Source: Latrodectus hesperus (lineage: Eukaryota > Arthropoda > Arachnida > Araneae > Theridiidae). Taken from it: 64,000 nt of DNA. The position numbers were made by a program, and so were the translations under genes. Below the pieces are notes generated by a model, which did not search any database, was not told the origin of the DNA, and worked only from the letters and a program-made list of their open reading frames with translations. Location: NCBI GenBank assembly GCA_037975125.1, contig CM075853.1:40385989-40449988 (forward strand), given 5' to 3'. Shown here one piece after another: positions 1-14,213 of the stretch (within the stretch, counting starts at the first letter, position 1; each line of letters opens with the position of its first letter).

Positions 1-1829
<1,829 letters not shown>

Positions 1830-2224
1830 TTGTACATTTTTTACAGATACAATTCTATTTGTTATAGAACCGTAAATGTGTGTAATATACATATTATGCA
1901 CTTTACATTTCTCAAGTAGTATTTTTAAATTATGCGCGCAAATTAAATTAATAATTACTTTTTCCATAAAACAAACATTCTTATTACATGTACAAATATC
2001 CAATTAATGAAATTTATCACACAAAATATGCTCATTAAAATGACATTCAAAATTATTATGATTTGAATTTAAACTGTCCAGAATAAATGTAAAGATTTTA
2101 TTTCTTTTTAAATCATTAAGTATTTTAAAATAATTTAAGTAATAAATGATCTAGACGATGTCTCAAGGTAATTCATACAGAAATGATTTCAAATGAAAAT
2201 TGATATAGGCTAAAGTAAAGTTTT

Positions 2225-2260
2225 ATAAAGAGAAATATATATATATAAATTTCTCTTTAT
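2225..2260. repeat. Inverted repeat next to a (TA)n tract
   Basis: ataaagagaaat (2225-2236) is followed 12 bases later by its exact reverse complement atttctctttat (2249-2260). The match extends outward about five more bases with one mismatch. The loop is itself TA-rich. A longer TA tract starts six bases downstream. Confidence 0.85.
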
Positions 2261-2264
2261 CAAA

Positions 2265-2266
<2 letters not shown>

Positions 2267-2341
<75 letters not shown>

Positions 2342-2347
2342 TATATA

Positions 2348-2378
<31 letters not shown>

Positions 2379-2385
2379 ATATATT
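2267..2385. repeat. (TA)n microsatellite with GATATA variants
   Basis: Pure AT dinucleotides run to 2339. After that G interruptions appear at 2340, 2362, 2368 and 2374, giving a (GATATA)-like 3' end. This decay pattern suggests point mutation followed by local expansion of the variant unit. Confidence 0.97.
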
Positions 2386-4234
2386 AGTAAATTAACATTT
2401 AATTATTTCCTTTTTGATTTCTGTAAATTAAATAATAAATAAAGTGTAATATCTTGTTTCTTGGGAAATATATTTAATCTTAATCGAACATACAGTTCTA
2501 AAAATAATTAAAATATCAAAATAATATATCAGAAGAACTTAAGACTTATATTTATAATCTAATTTTTGTTCTTAACAGAGAAAGAAAGCCATTCTAAACC
2601 ATTACTTGCTTTTTCCATAAGATGCATAGGCAGATTAGTTTTGATGAGTCTCTGTCTTTAAGGAAGACTTAATGCATCACAGAAAGATAATCCCAAAGGT
2701 AAAATAAGAGCTCTCTTCTTTGTATACCATAATTCTTTGTGAGAAGTATTTACTTCTTAGAATATATTTAGAATGATGAATAGTTTGATAAATGAAGAAG
2801 ATTGATTAAATTCCAGTTTTGCTATATTATGCAAGAAGAAATTATTTTATTTTCAGTAAGGGAAACAAAAAAATATTATTACAACTAATTTATAAATTTA
2901 TCTTTTAATTTTATAGTTAATTTATTATTATTATATTTATTCTATTATCACAATAACACAAGTATGAAAAATTCCAAATTGCTGATAAAGTTACAAAACA
3001 TATATATTAAATCAAATCAATTCCTAATCATGCAAATTATTTAGAAATTCTAAAATAAGCATTTTACATTCATTTTTAATAAAATTATTAATAACTTTAT
3101 AATCTAATGTTATAGTTGCATATTAATGTTTTTCTGTAATTTGTTAAGCTATTCTTAAGAGTTGTTGGGTCTTATAAAATTTTGCAATAATTTATGCTTA
3201 TATTTTATTATATTGTGTGTATTTATTAAATCTTTTACTTCAATGTTATAATTTAAGCATAAACTTCTAATTTTATTAATACAATATTTATTATCAACAG
3301 GCATGCTTTTATTAAAAAATAAAGAAATTATAATTAATATAAATTTGATTGTTGACATTAATTATTCTTAATAGACGCAACTCCACAACTGTGTTTCATA
3401 TCAATAGCATTAAAAACGCAATATGTTTTGCAAAATCCAATAAACAAAAACTCCAACATTGAAATACATGCAAACAAATTTCTTTTATCATTAATTACAT
3501 ATAATATTTGTCTTTTTAAAAAATTTTTTAAGTATATGTAGTTAAATATGACAACAAGATTCATTTTGTTTAATTACATTCATTAAATTATTTTTAAGCA
3601 TCTTTTCAATTTTCATTTTAACAATACGTCATTCTAAGATAACGTACGATTTGACTTTGATGTAGAATATGGTAATAAATTTTTTATCCTCTTTGAGCTA
3701 ATTATTGAGCATTTCGAGTGGAATTTAACTTATATAAATTCAAGATTAAGGTGTACAATGAAGTTTATACTTTGTAATGGGACAAGGTAAAAATAATCAG
3801 AATAATAACATTTTTATATTTCATAGTTTCTCCAATGGCATTTTCATTAATCCTCTTTTTTTAATTGAATTGAAATTGTGAATAATCAGTGTATGTTATT
3901 AAAGGATTATAAATTTCAAATCAAATTTCTTATGAAAAATTTCTAGGAAAGTTGACATGTGTGCAATAATCGGGAACATTTCTAATGAAAAATAATTAAA
4001 TTTTGCTAAAAAAATAAAAAAGAAGATTGACTAAAAATAAATATTCATGAATTGGTTCATTTTATTATTCAATAAAATATATTTCTTTTGTTTGATTTGC
4101 AACAAAAGCCATTTCTCAAATTTTTCGATTTAAACAAATTTTTCTATTTAGATAAATTTTTTTATTCTTTTTATGTAATTTGTATTTGGGTCTTTTCTGC
4201 TGATAATAATGTATAGAAATATATGTATAGATTT
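2386..4234. other. AT-rich non-coding DNA, no gene seen
   Basis: Short open frames on the minus strand around 3155-3564 have only AT-driven amino-acid composition (Ile, Asn, Lys, Tyr, Phe) and no motif. No transposon ends or tRNA-like boxes were noticed. Confidence 0.6.
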
Positions 4235-4297
4235 GAAAATAATGTATAGATTTTAGCATAGAACTGCATTCTATGCTAAAATCTATACATTATTTTC
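4235..4297. repeat. Perfect 29-bp inverted repeat (hairpin), 5-nt loop
   Basis: The arm at 4235-4263 is exactly reverse-complementary to 4269-4297, with the loop ctgca at 4264-4268. The arms contain gtatagattttagcatag and its complement. A gtatag motif is also repeated just upstream (4211-4230). The structure could be a palindromic foldback, a pre-miRNA-like stem or a duplicated-inverted replication error; the sequence does not decide. Confidence 0.95.
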
Positions 4298-4354
4298 AGT
4301 AATTAATAGATTTCTCTCATTTGCAGTATAAAGAATTTATTTTTAAATAATTAA

Positions 4355-4358
<4 letters not shown>

Positions 4359-4386
<28 letters not shown>

Positions 4387-4529
4387 CGTGCGTGCGTGTG
4401 TGCGTGCGTGCGTGCGTGCGTGTGTGTGTGCGTGCGTGCGTGCGTGCGTGCGTGCGTGTGTGCGTGCGTGCGTGTGTGCGTGCGTGCGTGTGTGCGTGCG
4501 TGCGTGCTTGTGTGTGTGCATATATATAT
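4359..4529. repeat. Compound TA/TG/TGCG microsatellite
   Basis: (TA)n at 4359-4369 passes into (TG)n, then a long block of mixed TGCG and TG units, and ends in TG, CA and TA steps. It is almost perfectly alternating purine-pyrimidine, broken by one TT at about 4507-4508. Open frames on both strands encode Cys-Val/Arg-Ala or Thr-His/Ala-Arg repeats and are not genes. Confidence 0.97.
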
Positions 4530-7500
4530 TGTAAATACATTTATCATACTTTTATTAAATTTTATTGCATGAAGCACACACTTTATCTAATCATTTGATT
4601 TATTCATGATCAGATAAGGTGTCTTTCAAAATTGATCAGATTCTAAGATTTTGTTTCATGAACAGCTGTATTCTTTTCTCAGTTCTCATGAATAGATGTA
4701 CTCTTTCATTCCTTATTTTTAATACCTCAAAAACTTTCAAAATTGCTTAGCAATATTTAGAGCAAGACACAGACGCAGTTTTCATTTATATATTATAAAA
4801 AGATTTATATAGTTTTTTATACTTCTTTTCTAATTATTTTGTAAAAATACCTTTAAGAAATAAAATTTTCCGAATTTCAAAAATTTATACATTTAATAAA
4901 AACACATTTTTACTAAAAAATAATAATGTAATAGTAATAGACTATTTAGCAAGGAAATAAATATGAGTTCCTAATCTTCATATTTTGCAACAATTCTTAT
5001 ATTTTGAAATATTTATTTCAAATCAATAATTATTAAATCACATAAGCTAGGATTTATGTATTGCGATACAATAAAATATATTGATGATATATAACATATT
5101 AAATGGCAAAGTATTATATAAGACATGACAAAATAATATATGAAACGAGATACATCCAACATAACAAAGAAAAGATAAAAGGGCAAATCCTTTGTGTATT
5201 TCTGAAAGGGATTACTTCTGATAAACTTGAGTCCCAAAAACTCTTAACGTGTTCCGAGGACGTCCACTTGAGTAAATGAAAGTCTCTATTATCAGGCGAC
5301 AATGTTTCTCGAGGAGAAATTTTTTCCTTCGTCATAAATTACAATAATCTAAATAATCAGAAACAATGAAAAAACCCTAATTTTTTTACGTTAATACAGA
5401 TAACATTTCATTATGGTATTTCATCTTTTTATAGTGATGTTCACATTCATTTGCATTCAATTAATAAAGCCTTTTTGCTATGTAAATAAATATAATTCTT
5501 GTTGCTCGATTTAATATCTGTTTGGAGCAGAATCTTTGTGATTCCAATAAATTTTATTTAAATTAAACTTAAGTTTTAAAACTATTTTGTCAAATTCCCT
5601 AGGTATGTAATATACTCTTTTGCAGTTATATGTAAAATGAAGACGCAAATAATACTAATGCTCAGAAATATATTAACATATTTCTATGCTTAATAAAATA
5701 TTTTAAAACTTATTAAGCAATTCTAAATTTTTTATTTGATAACAACAATTATCTAAAGTCAACTATACAGTGAAAGCATTAAAATGCAAGTTTTAAGATT
5801 TTTTTTACTTCAGATTAAGTTTTTCAATCATACATTTTTCTCAATAGTTATAGAATGACTAAATAGACTGCATTGTTTCTCAGAAAGTTTTATTGAAAAT
5901 GCTTGATAGTGAGACTATAGAAATGTCTACTATGCAAATAATACTGTAGCTTTCATATCTTTAAAATTTTTGTCTTTAGTATTTATTGACTTGGACTATT
6001 TGAATGGCAACGATATCGATTTATTAAATTCATTATACTTTTTTGCTACTGAATAGTTACATATTATAAAAAATTCCTGTGAAATGTATTCTTATGCAGG
6101 AAAATATGATAATTAGAAATTATAACTTAAACTTATAATTCTTTCATGTTTTAGTTATAAATTGTTAGATTAGTTTACTCCTTATACAACTTTCAATTTT
6201 TGCATTGAGGATTCGGCTGAAAGAGTTGAAAGTTTGTAAAAGATTTCAAATCACTATGAACATCCATGTGTATGCAATGAATGCCCTTACATTGTTCAGA
6301 AAGTTCAGTTTTGCTCTTCTAATAATAATAACGAAGAATTAAGGAAACAATATTGGAAAAACTATCTAGATTAAATACTAATAAAGTGTTATGTAAATTG
6401 AGAATTAAATGTCTTGTATTTAAAAAAATAATTTTAAAATTTATGCATATTGTGAATGTTATATTAAATTTATCATATTCAACTTATTCCTTAATATAGA
6501 AAAATTATAACAAATTGTAATAATTTGGGTGTATTGTAAAATGTTTTGTTATTTCTGGTTGTAAATAATTGTTATTTATGTAATGTATAATTTATAAATT
6601 TCATTTTTTTTTTACATTTTTACAAAATTGGAAATTATTTTCTTGAAAACTGAATAAAGGAAGTTCTAGAATATATTAGTTTATTTTAATTGACTTTATT
6701 TGCAAATCAATGTTTAGAAATTGAAGTGATTAAAATAAAACAGACTAGTTCCAGTAAAAATGTTTCTGACAAATCTGTACTTTTCAATCACAAAGGATTA
6801 CTTTGCAAGCAAACTGTAGAAATGTGTTATTTTTAATTTTATTGACTTCATTTCATATTTAAGTTTTTTTAAGTGCATTCTTAGGAACAAAGATAATTTA
6901 TTTTTTATTCTTGAAAAAATCCTAGTAATACTCCGACTTATCTTCAAAATGAATAAAAAAAATTAAAACTCTCAGAAAACTTATACTTCATTGAGAAAAA
7001 AAATTTGAAAAAAGTGATTGGTAGATAAATATGTATGGATTTAAAGGAAATGTGGAAAAAAATTGCTCAGAAAAAACGACAGCAGTTAATAAATATTTTA
7101 AGAATGTTTAATAGAAAATGAATGAAATTCTTATTGAGGAAAATTGCATAAATACTAAAATAATAATTTCTTTCCGTCCTTTTTACTAAATGAAAAAGGC
7201 AATTCAATTTAAGCGAAGAAAACTTCTTCTGTTTTCCTCACTATAAACATACGTCTTCCCTTGGGTTTGTTTATAAAAGCTCTCTGCATTCCTTTTTTAT
7301 TGAAGAAATTCCTGCAAGATTCCGGGATTATTCAAGACAGGCATAAAATATGGAAATTGTTATATTTGTACAATGCAGAAATCTTGTGATGCTTAAGGCA
7401 GAGTATTCTTTGAGATTTCCCAGAAGGAAAATATTTTCTGTTTGCTTTCAAATCCATAAATACAAAAAAAACTTTAAAAATATTAAAAAATCTAAGCTTT

Positions 7501-9475
7501 TTTCAAAAATCAAATAATGTTTTAAAAGTTGTGAATATGTAAAGCGTACGATAAATTATTTTTAGATTAATTTTATAAAATAATATTACCATTATTTTTT
7601 TAATATTTAAATTTTTTTCCTTTCAGATATGTCAACTTAAGTATGATTTTTATGTCAAATTAGAATACACTCTGTACTCATTTATATAATATTTTCAGTT
7701 TTACTAACACCAATTTAAAGTACGATTTTTATATAAGCAAGTTTTCTTATTAAAAACATTTTATATATTTTAGGAAAAGTGACTCTGGCAGTAAAATTAT
7801 CTTGTCGTTAAATAATACTTCAATTAACAATTTATGAATGAAATGCAACAACTGAAAATGCGCCAACTAGTTGTTGTTTAGGTATGACATTTAAACTTAA
7901 CGAAATTCCTGTGTAGGTATTGATTAATTAAATGATCGTTTAAATTCCAATGAGCATTCATCAAAACTTAGAAATTGGGAATGCGAATCCAAGATTCAAG
8001 ATCATAATTAGGAATAAGAAAATTATAGTTAAAGAGTAAATATTGATTTCGTCTTTAGTAAAATGAAAGAAATTAAATCTCATTCAATTGTTTACTTTGA
8101 GAGTCTAAATGTAGATTTTCTCATTTCTGACAGAACATAATTAATTGTACCAAAAAAATTTATGAAGTTTCACACATTATTCACAAACACAAATATTAAT
8201 AGCAATCAAACCCATAGATAATATAGTCCATAATATCGGAGCTTGAACATACCGCTAAACTTTTTAAATTCGTCATTGAAAGATTAATGTTGTAAATCAC
8301 TTTGAATAGCCAATCAAAGATCTTCGAATCAAATCTTTCTCATTTTTATCTGAGCATTTCAGTATCAGAACCAACACTTCTGTTTGTTACTTCTAAGCTA
8401 ATATTGCTATTTATATTTTACTTTTTCCCATTAATAATACAAATATTGAAGAACATTTAAGTCCCGCTCAGCGCAGAAAACAACCTCGAGATTTGAAAAA
8501 TATTTTTTTAATACAGTCAGAAAAAATATCAGATTTCATATCTTGAGAATAAAAAAGATTGCAAATGTGTAATCCTTCACATCCAGAAATGAAACAACTG
8601 TCTCCAATTTAATCTTGTTTTCCTAAGTTTATTCTCTTCAAAGTTTTACTTAATATTTTCATGCTTTGTGCAGTATCTTGTATTTCACTTAATGAATAAG
8701 AAACTTTATGATTCCAGATAATTTTAGTACTTAAAAAATACTTCATTTTAATTGAACAAAATTACTGTGCAAAAAAGAAAAATTGAGGGAATAATATAAA
8801 AAATTACAAAATTAAGAAAGAGGAGAAGTAAATCAATAATAATATACTTAGATCAATATCTGAATTATAAAACACGGGAAAAAATAATTTCTATACACAT
8901 TTCTTTATTAAATACGTTCAACAATAATTTCTTGTCAAAATAATCATTAATTTATATGTACCTATAAAAACTGTATTTGATATTAGTGACTTCATTCTAA
9001 AAGGAATATTTTTCATGTGCGTCAAAATAACATTTTGTTTATATAACATCACAGCAATAAACTCTGGATGATTTTGTAGCACTCTTATTCTGCACAAAGA
9101 ATTATCATTCTCATCAAACTTTTCCGACTAACCAAGCATACATTTAGATAACGGTCTTTACAAGGCTATGACCAGAAGGATATATTTTCTTAATTGTAAT
9201 GGTATTATAAATGTTAAGTAATTACCGTATTGACTAACAAATTGTCTATTATAGTCTTTGTTATTAACTAATTAGGTGAGAAAACCTGATAAATTTGTGA
9301 CAGAACTCACTCTTTTAAAACTTTGAGGCTTCATGGATATTAGTCAGCATAATGCAAGCACTGAGTTTTTCAATGTATATTACACAAAAAAGATATCTAA
9401 TAAAATCAATCCAATTATCGTTTGATGATCATGAAAATGCACACAAATGTTTTTCAACAAAAAAAATTAAAATAG
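4530..9475. other. AT-rich non-coding DNA, no gene seen
   Basis: No gene, RNA or transposon could be supported. Two patches are less AT-rich. The first, about 5190-5340, has an open minus-strand frame reading around SPDNRDFHLLKWTSSEHV that I do not recognise. The second, about 7190-7460, includes tttataaaag near 7270, which resembles a TATA box but has no gene attached. Confidence 0.55.
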
Positions 9476-9599
9476 TATATCCAGAAAGTAAGTTCCGTTT
9501 AGTAATATAATTAAATTGTGTACAGATACAGAAAAATTATTTATTGCATAAAATTCTAAAACTTTTAAACTACTTTTCCAAATAACTGCCTAAATTTTG

Positions 9600-9808
9600 C
9601 AGGCATTTATCATAGCGTGGCACACAAGTTTTTGTATACCTTCTTCATAGAAGTTTGCCGCCTGTGTCTTCAACCAGTTGGAAACAGTTTCTTTCAGCTC
9701 TTCTTCATTGTTGAAGTGTTAACCGCCAAGGAAAGACTTGAGATGTAAGAACAGATGAAAGTCGCTAGGAGCGAGGTCAGGACTGTACGGAAGATGGTCA
9801 ATTCCATA
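9600..9808 (-). pseudogene. Mariner transposase C-terminal remnant (MLE-1)
   Basis: In a different minus frame from the HTH part, the sequence reads YGIDHLPYSPDLAPSDFHLF (about 9751-9808), the motif around the third catalytic Asp of mariner transposases. It continues with a LKSFLGG stretch, a stop codon, and then EEELKETVSNWLKTQAANFY and a C-terminal IQKLVCHAMINACKI-like end. The segment containing the first two catalytic Asp residues is absent between this piece and the HTH. The stop, the frame change and the deletion all mark it as dead. Confidence 0.85.
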
Positions 9809-9809
9809 G

Positions 9810-10140
9810 CGAGAGCACTAATTGTAAACTTGCGGTTTTCCTGGATCTTGTCATCAATCGCGTGAACCAGTTCTTCTGTAACCAAAGATGGACTCCCACT
9901 TCGTTCTTCATCATGGACTTCACTACATCCTTCATTGAACTGTCGGACCCATCTTCTTACCATAGAAACACTCATCGCATTTTGTCCGTAAACTTCGCAA
10001 ATTTGCCGATAAATTTCAATTAGTTTAACTTTCCTAGCATTCAGAAAACGAATCACTGATTCACAAGCGGCGGGTTTTTCAATCAACACCGACACTGTAA
10101 ACAAGCACAACAAAGAGTACGTGGCTGACAGCGATCTCAA
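9810..10140 (-). pseudogene. Mariner transposase N-terminal HTH remnant (MLE-1)
   Basis: This minus-strand frame encodes the DNA-binding N-terminus of a mariner transposase. In mariners this region holds paired helix-turn-helix domains that bind the terminal repeats. ESVIRFLNARKVKLIEIYRQ and the following ICEVYGQNAMS...MVRRWVRQFNEG are typical of the Mos1-type HTH domain, and the DEERSGSPSL linker follows. The first codon of the open frame is TTG, with no upstream ATG in frame near it, so the true start is lost or lay in the segment around VSVLIEKPA. After ENRKFTISALA the frame runs into a deletion junction near 9810, and the remaining residues are read out of frame. It cannot make an active enzyme. 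Confidence 0.88.
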
Positions 10141-10252
10141 AATGGCGCACGTTTCTTATCCTTGATGCAGAGCGTCTACCGCGCATGTGCGGAACTGCGA
10201 TCACAGCGCTGCAGCAGAGATAAATTGAAACGGAACTTACTTTCTGTATATA

Positions 10253-13200
10253 CCTCGTATAATAGGGTATACTGAAAATTTTATTTGCCATTGGTATTCG
10301 TTACAAAAATATTTGTTAGATAATCTCAGAAATCACTCATGAGGAATCTTCCATTCAGTTTTGATTACTTTCTATTACAGTTATGGCCTCGATAATTCTG
10401 TGGCTTAACATTCAAGATATTTTGGTTGTTAAAATGTTTTTACGATATATTATTAATTTTTTATTTTGTAACTATTTCCTATTATTTAGATATTATTTTC
10501 TGATTAAGCGAAAAATATGTTGAAGTTTGAAAATTTAAAAACGTGTTTCATAAGCTATGATACCTGTCTAGATTAAATTATTAAACTAATTAGAAGGACG
10601 AATAATGAGAAGTGATTGATGAATCAAGACAAAATATAAGCTGTCAGCTATAATAGGATGACATTAAGTTAAATAATAATAGATAATAAATCTGAATCCC
10701 AGAATGCTAATTTCAATCAACAAATAAGCACAATCAAAGAAATAAAGGCTTTGTTACAAAATAATAATCAAAAAAATATATTTTCATAAGCAAATATTCA
10801 ATAAAATTCAAATATTTTCGCTATTACAGTTTATAAAACATAGAAGAGTTTGGAAGAAGTAAGAAAATGGAGAAGAGTTCAAAACTAGGCATAAAACAAA
10901 ATGTGATTTCTCTGTTCTGTTTGTACAGATGCATAAATGAAACTGATTAGTAACTGATTTCTTTAAATAAAAATATATTAGAAAGAAAATTGTATTTTTC
11001 ATTTTATCCTTACATAAAAGAAATTTTGCTTTTCTTCTAGCCGAATACACTTTTTGAAAATTTCAAATACTTTACCCAATTTTTTAATAAATCAAGCAAT
11101 TAACAGTGATTTATTTAATTAATGACTAATATGAATAAATAAACCAAATTCGACAGCATAATTAAGTATATCAACAAAATTAAAAATATTATTACAAAGG
11201 AAAAAAAAATTTTCTTTCATGTAGGTCCCTCTTTTTCACAAGAAAGCATTTTTCTCCAGAAGTTAGAACTAAGCTGATTGAAAAATAAATTTTTACTTTG
11301 TAATTAAATAATTCATTTTACTAAAAAAGTTGAAAGAGCCGATAAATTTAAAAAAAATTCCTATGACAGTATATAAATTAGTTAGAATTAATTACTTCAT
11401 TATTAGCTAATAGCTAAGGATTTTTTATTATGATTTTAATATTAATAAATAAATAAGGGAAATATCAAGAGAATGTAAAACATTTCAATATAAAAAAGTA
11501 CGTTGGTGTAAATAAAATGTAATTGATATCTTCTTTTCAAATAAAGGGGGAAGGAGAAATATTTTTCAACATGTATAATCAATTTTTATAATTGTTATGA
11601 AAAGAAAAGCTATTAGAATTATTTAGCTTATTTTGGGTAAAAAATGCAAGAATTTATTTAATAACTCACTGAAGGGCATATCTATTCTCATAAACTTAGT
11701 AATAATGATGTGTGCATGCAGGTGAGTGAATGTCTCCATTATGAATTCGTTCATATTTTTCTTTCATGGTAATAAGCTAAATTTTAGTAGTCAACCCAAT
11801 AATAATAATTTTAAATTAAATTAGTTTCCAAAAATATTTAACGAAAAACGAACGTATGGAAATAGACATTCTTATTAGTTTATCAAAAAAATCATTTTTT
11901 TTTCTTTGCTGTTTTCTTTTTCTTAGATTGTGCCTTCTGCGCTTATTACAGAAAATAAAGTCATGGTTTTAGTTTATAGAAGTGCAAAGAATAACAGTTG
12001 CGTTTTCCTTTTATTACTACTGAGAATTCACTTGAGTTCTCTTTTAAAAAAGAAAGACTTGAATCTATCTATGTTTGTGCATTGTGAGATAAAAGAAAAT
12101 TTATTCTATTAAGAAAAATAGTGCGTGCGCGCTAGTTCAATAAATAATTCCAAATAGAATTGAATTTTACAAAGACATGAGGAAGATATTAGTGCACAAG
12201 AAAAACAGAAAACAAAAAGTAAAGAGAAATATTGTTTTGTTTATCTTTCTGATTTTTGATTTTGCATAAAATCAACTTTTATCTTCTTGTCCTTTAAAAT
12301 CTGTTCAGTTATCATTGTTTAGTTTTATAATAGATTTTCGTTTTTATCTTCTGCTGTAAGAATATTCTAATAAGCACGGGTGACAAAAGAATTTTAAATT
12401 CTAAAAGTAATAACTTTGCTAATCTTATTAGCTTTTACTAGTGTAACGTAATAGTTATGATATTTAATGGATTTTTTTCTTAAAATTATTTTTTCACATA
12501 TTTTCCATTAAATATTTCCTTACATTCTTGGATAAATTTGTCTTACAATATAACTAATTTTAAATAAAAAATTATATTCAATGAAAATTTAAATTCTGTA
12601 CTCAAAAAAATATATTAATCTATTACTGTTCCTTAAAAAATCAATTCAATTTTCTAACATTTAAGAAATATAAAAAAATAAATATTCAAAAATACTATAA
12701 CCATTATTTCACTAGTCTTTTATTATGTTTAATGTTATTATAAAAATAAAACAAATATTTTTAAGTATACAAAAATTAAATATTATTATTCAAATTAAAA
12801 AATTAAAAGTAATGAGAAAGACAGTGAAACTCACGCGCACACACATATGCATATCTTGAGAATGCTTAAAATTTTATTTTATATTATTTTTACACGCCCT
12901 TGTAAATGAATAATAATGCTATATAAAAATAATTTCTATATTTACATTCTTGGAAAATCATACAAAAAATTTCTGTTTCTATGCATTGAAACATTCTTAG
13001 GGATTAAATTATTTTAGGAATTTAGGTTTATCAAATAATTTACATTAAAAAAACACCTCTTGCAAATAATCGAGTGTTTACTATATTGAATGGAAATAAA
13101 GAGAAACCGACTATAAACGCAGTTAAATTCACCACGGCGTTTCTCTATAAATATTTTTTATTCTTTTGGGGAATAGAAAATTTCAGTGATGACGTCAGTT

Positions 13201-14158
13201 TCAGTCTCCAAAAATAATAATTTAATAACTATTATTAAAACTAAAAATAAATCCTAAATTGCAGTTTCTGAATTTTCATAAATGCTTTCATTCCTTTTCA
13301 AATTATTAGACAAATATTTAATAAATACTGTCTTTATCAGAAATAAGTTTATTCATTATCTTTCATCATCTATATTCAAAAGCATTTCTATGAAATATTT
13401 TATAGATCAGCCAATTTGTTTATCCTTTTTATGTATATATTGTATTTTTAATGATAATTAAAATATAACAAAATGAGTATATAGGCAGATGAACATTAAT
13501 ATTGATAATTACTTATGTATTATATATGTATATCTTTAGTGCATTATTACAACCACTGAACATTTTCATTAGTTTTTATATAATGGTTGATATTATATTT
13601 TCCCAATTAGTTAAAATTTTTATTTTGGGAGTAAAAAAGCTAATTTAAAAAGAACGTAATCAATTTTGAGTAAAATGTTTTTATTAAATATTTTAAATTC
13701 TATATCATATTATTAAGGAAAATTATTGTTTATTTTCATTGCTTAGTAATAATTTTCCTGAGATTTGTTAAAATATTTTAACTTTGATCATAATATTCAA
13801 ATTAATTATGTTTTCTCAAGCGTGCAAAGTTGTTTATTCAAAGTTATTGCCAATATTATTTAATAATAAATGCTTATTTTTATACGACAAAAAATTATTT
13901 CGGACAAACATAACACTTTATATTTTATTTCTAAATAGTATATTTGATCTATAGTAAATAAGGTACATTTAATAGATTTAATGGATAATTTGTAAAACAT
14001 AGAGGTTGATAATATATTAAAAGATTTTCATTTGTTTTCAATACTATTTTTGCGAATAAAACCTTGAAAACGCACGCAACTGCCTTGTAATTTGGAATCA
14101 AGCTTGAATCTTAATTTGCATTTTCTTCTCCTCGTCATGCCACATCTGTAGAAGAATA
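10253..14158. other. AT-rich non-coding DNA, no gene seen
   Basis: Small open frames at 10808-11050 (minus) and 11930-12112 (plus) have no recognisable motif and low-complexity AT-driven composition. No tRNA-like boxes or terminal repeats were noticed. Confidence 0.6.
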
Positions 14159-14213
14159 CTGCAAACATTACCTGTTTTACATCCCCAGCCTACATTAGTG
14201 AATAAAAAGGATC
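14159..14213 (-). mobile_element. SINE-3 family fragment
   Basis: ccccagcctacattagtgaa and the flanking bases down to ggatct match the middle of the fuller copy at 59527-59842 (ccccagccaccattagcgaa...ggatct), with scattered mismatches and in the same orientation. Upstream bases actgcaaacattac also align with attgcaaaatctac there. The tRNA-like head is not recognisable beyond 14213, although the sequence to about 14290 stays less AT-rich. Confidence 0.7.

Larger units (their letters stand above)
9476..10252 (-). mobile_element. Mariner-like element MLE-1, internally deleted
   Basis: The ends are terminal inverted repeats. tatatccagaaagtaagttc opens the left end at 9476, and the reverse complement closes the right end at 10228-10252, with one mismatch in 25 bp. 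TA dinucleotides at both edges fit mariner target choice. The transposase is encoded on the minus strand: its helix-turn-helix lies near the right end and its C-terminal part near the left end, so the catalytic middle is missing. At about 777 bp the element is well short of the roughly 1.3 kb usual for mariners. Inference: a non-autonomous deletion derivative. Confidence 0.92.

Noticed and set aside
3155..3564. Two adjacent minus-strand open frames
   Set aside because: AT-driven composition, no motif, no splice or promoter context.
4317..4598. Four overlapping open frames rich in Cys-Val-Arg or Thr-His-Ala
   Set aside because: Pure translation of the TG/TGCG microsatellite on both strands.
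7255..7285. TATA-box-like tttataaaag
   Set aside because: TATA-like strings are expected by chance in DNA this AT-rich; no gene, start region or second copy supports it.
10253..10275. tacctcgta just outside MLE-1, resembling the end of MLE-2
   Set aside because: Only seven shared bases and no continuation; likely chance.
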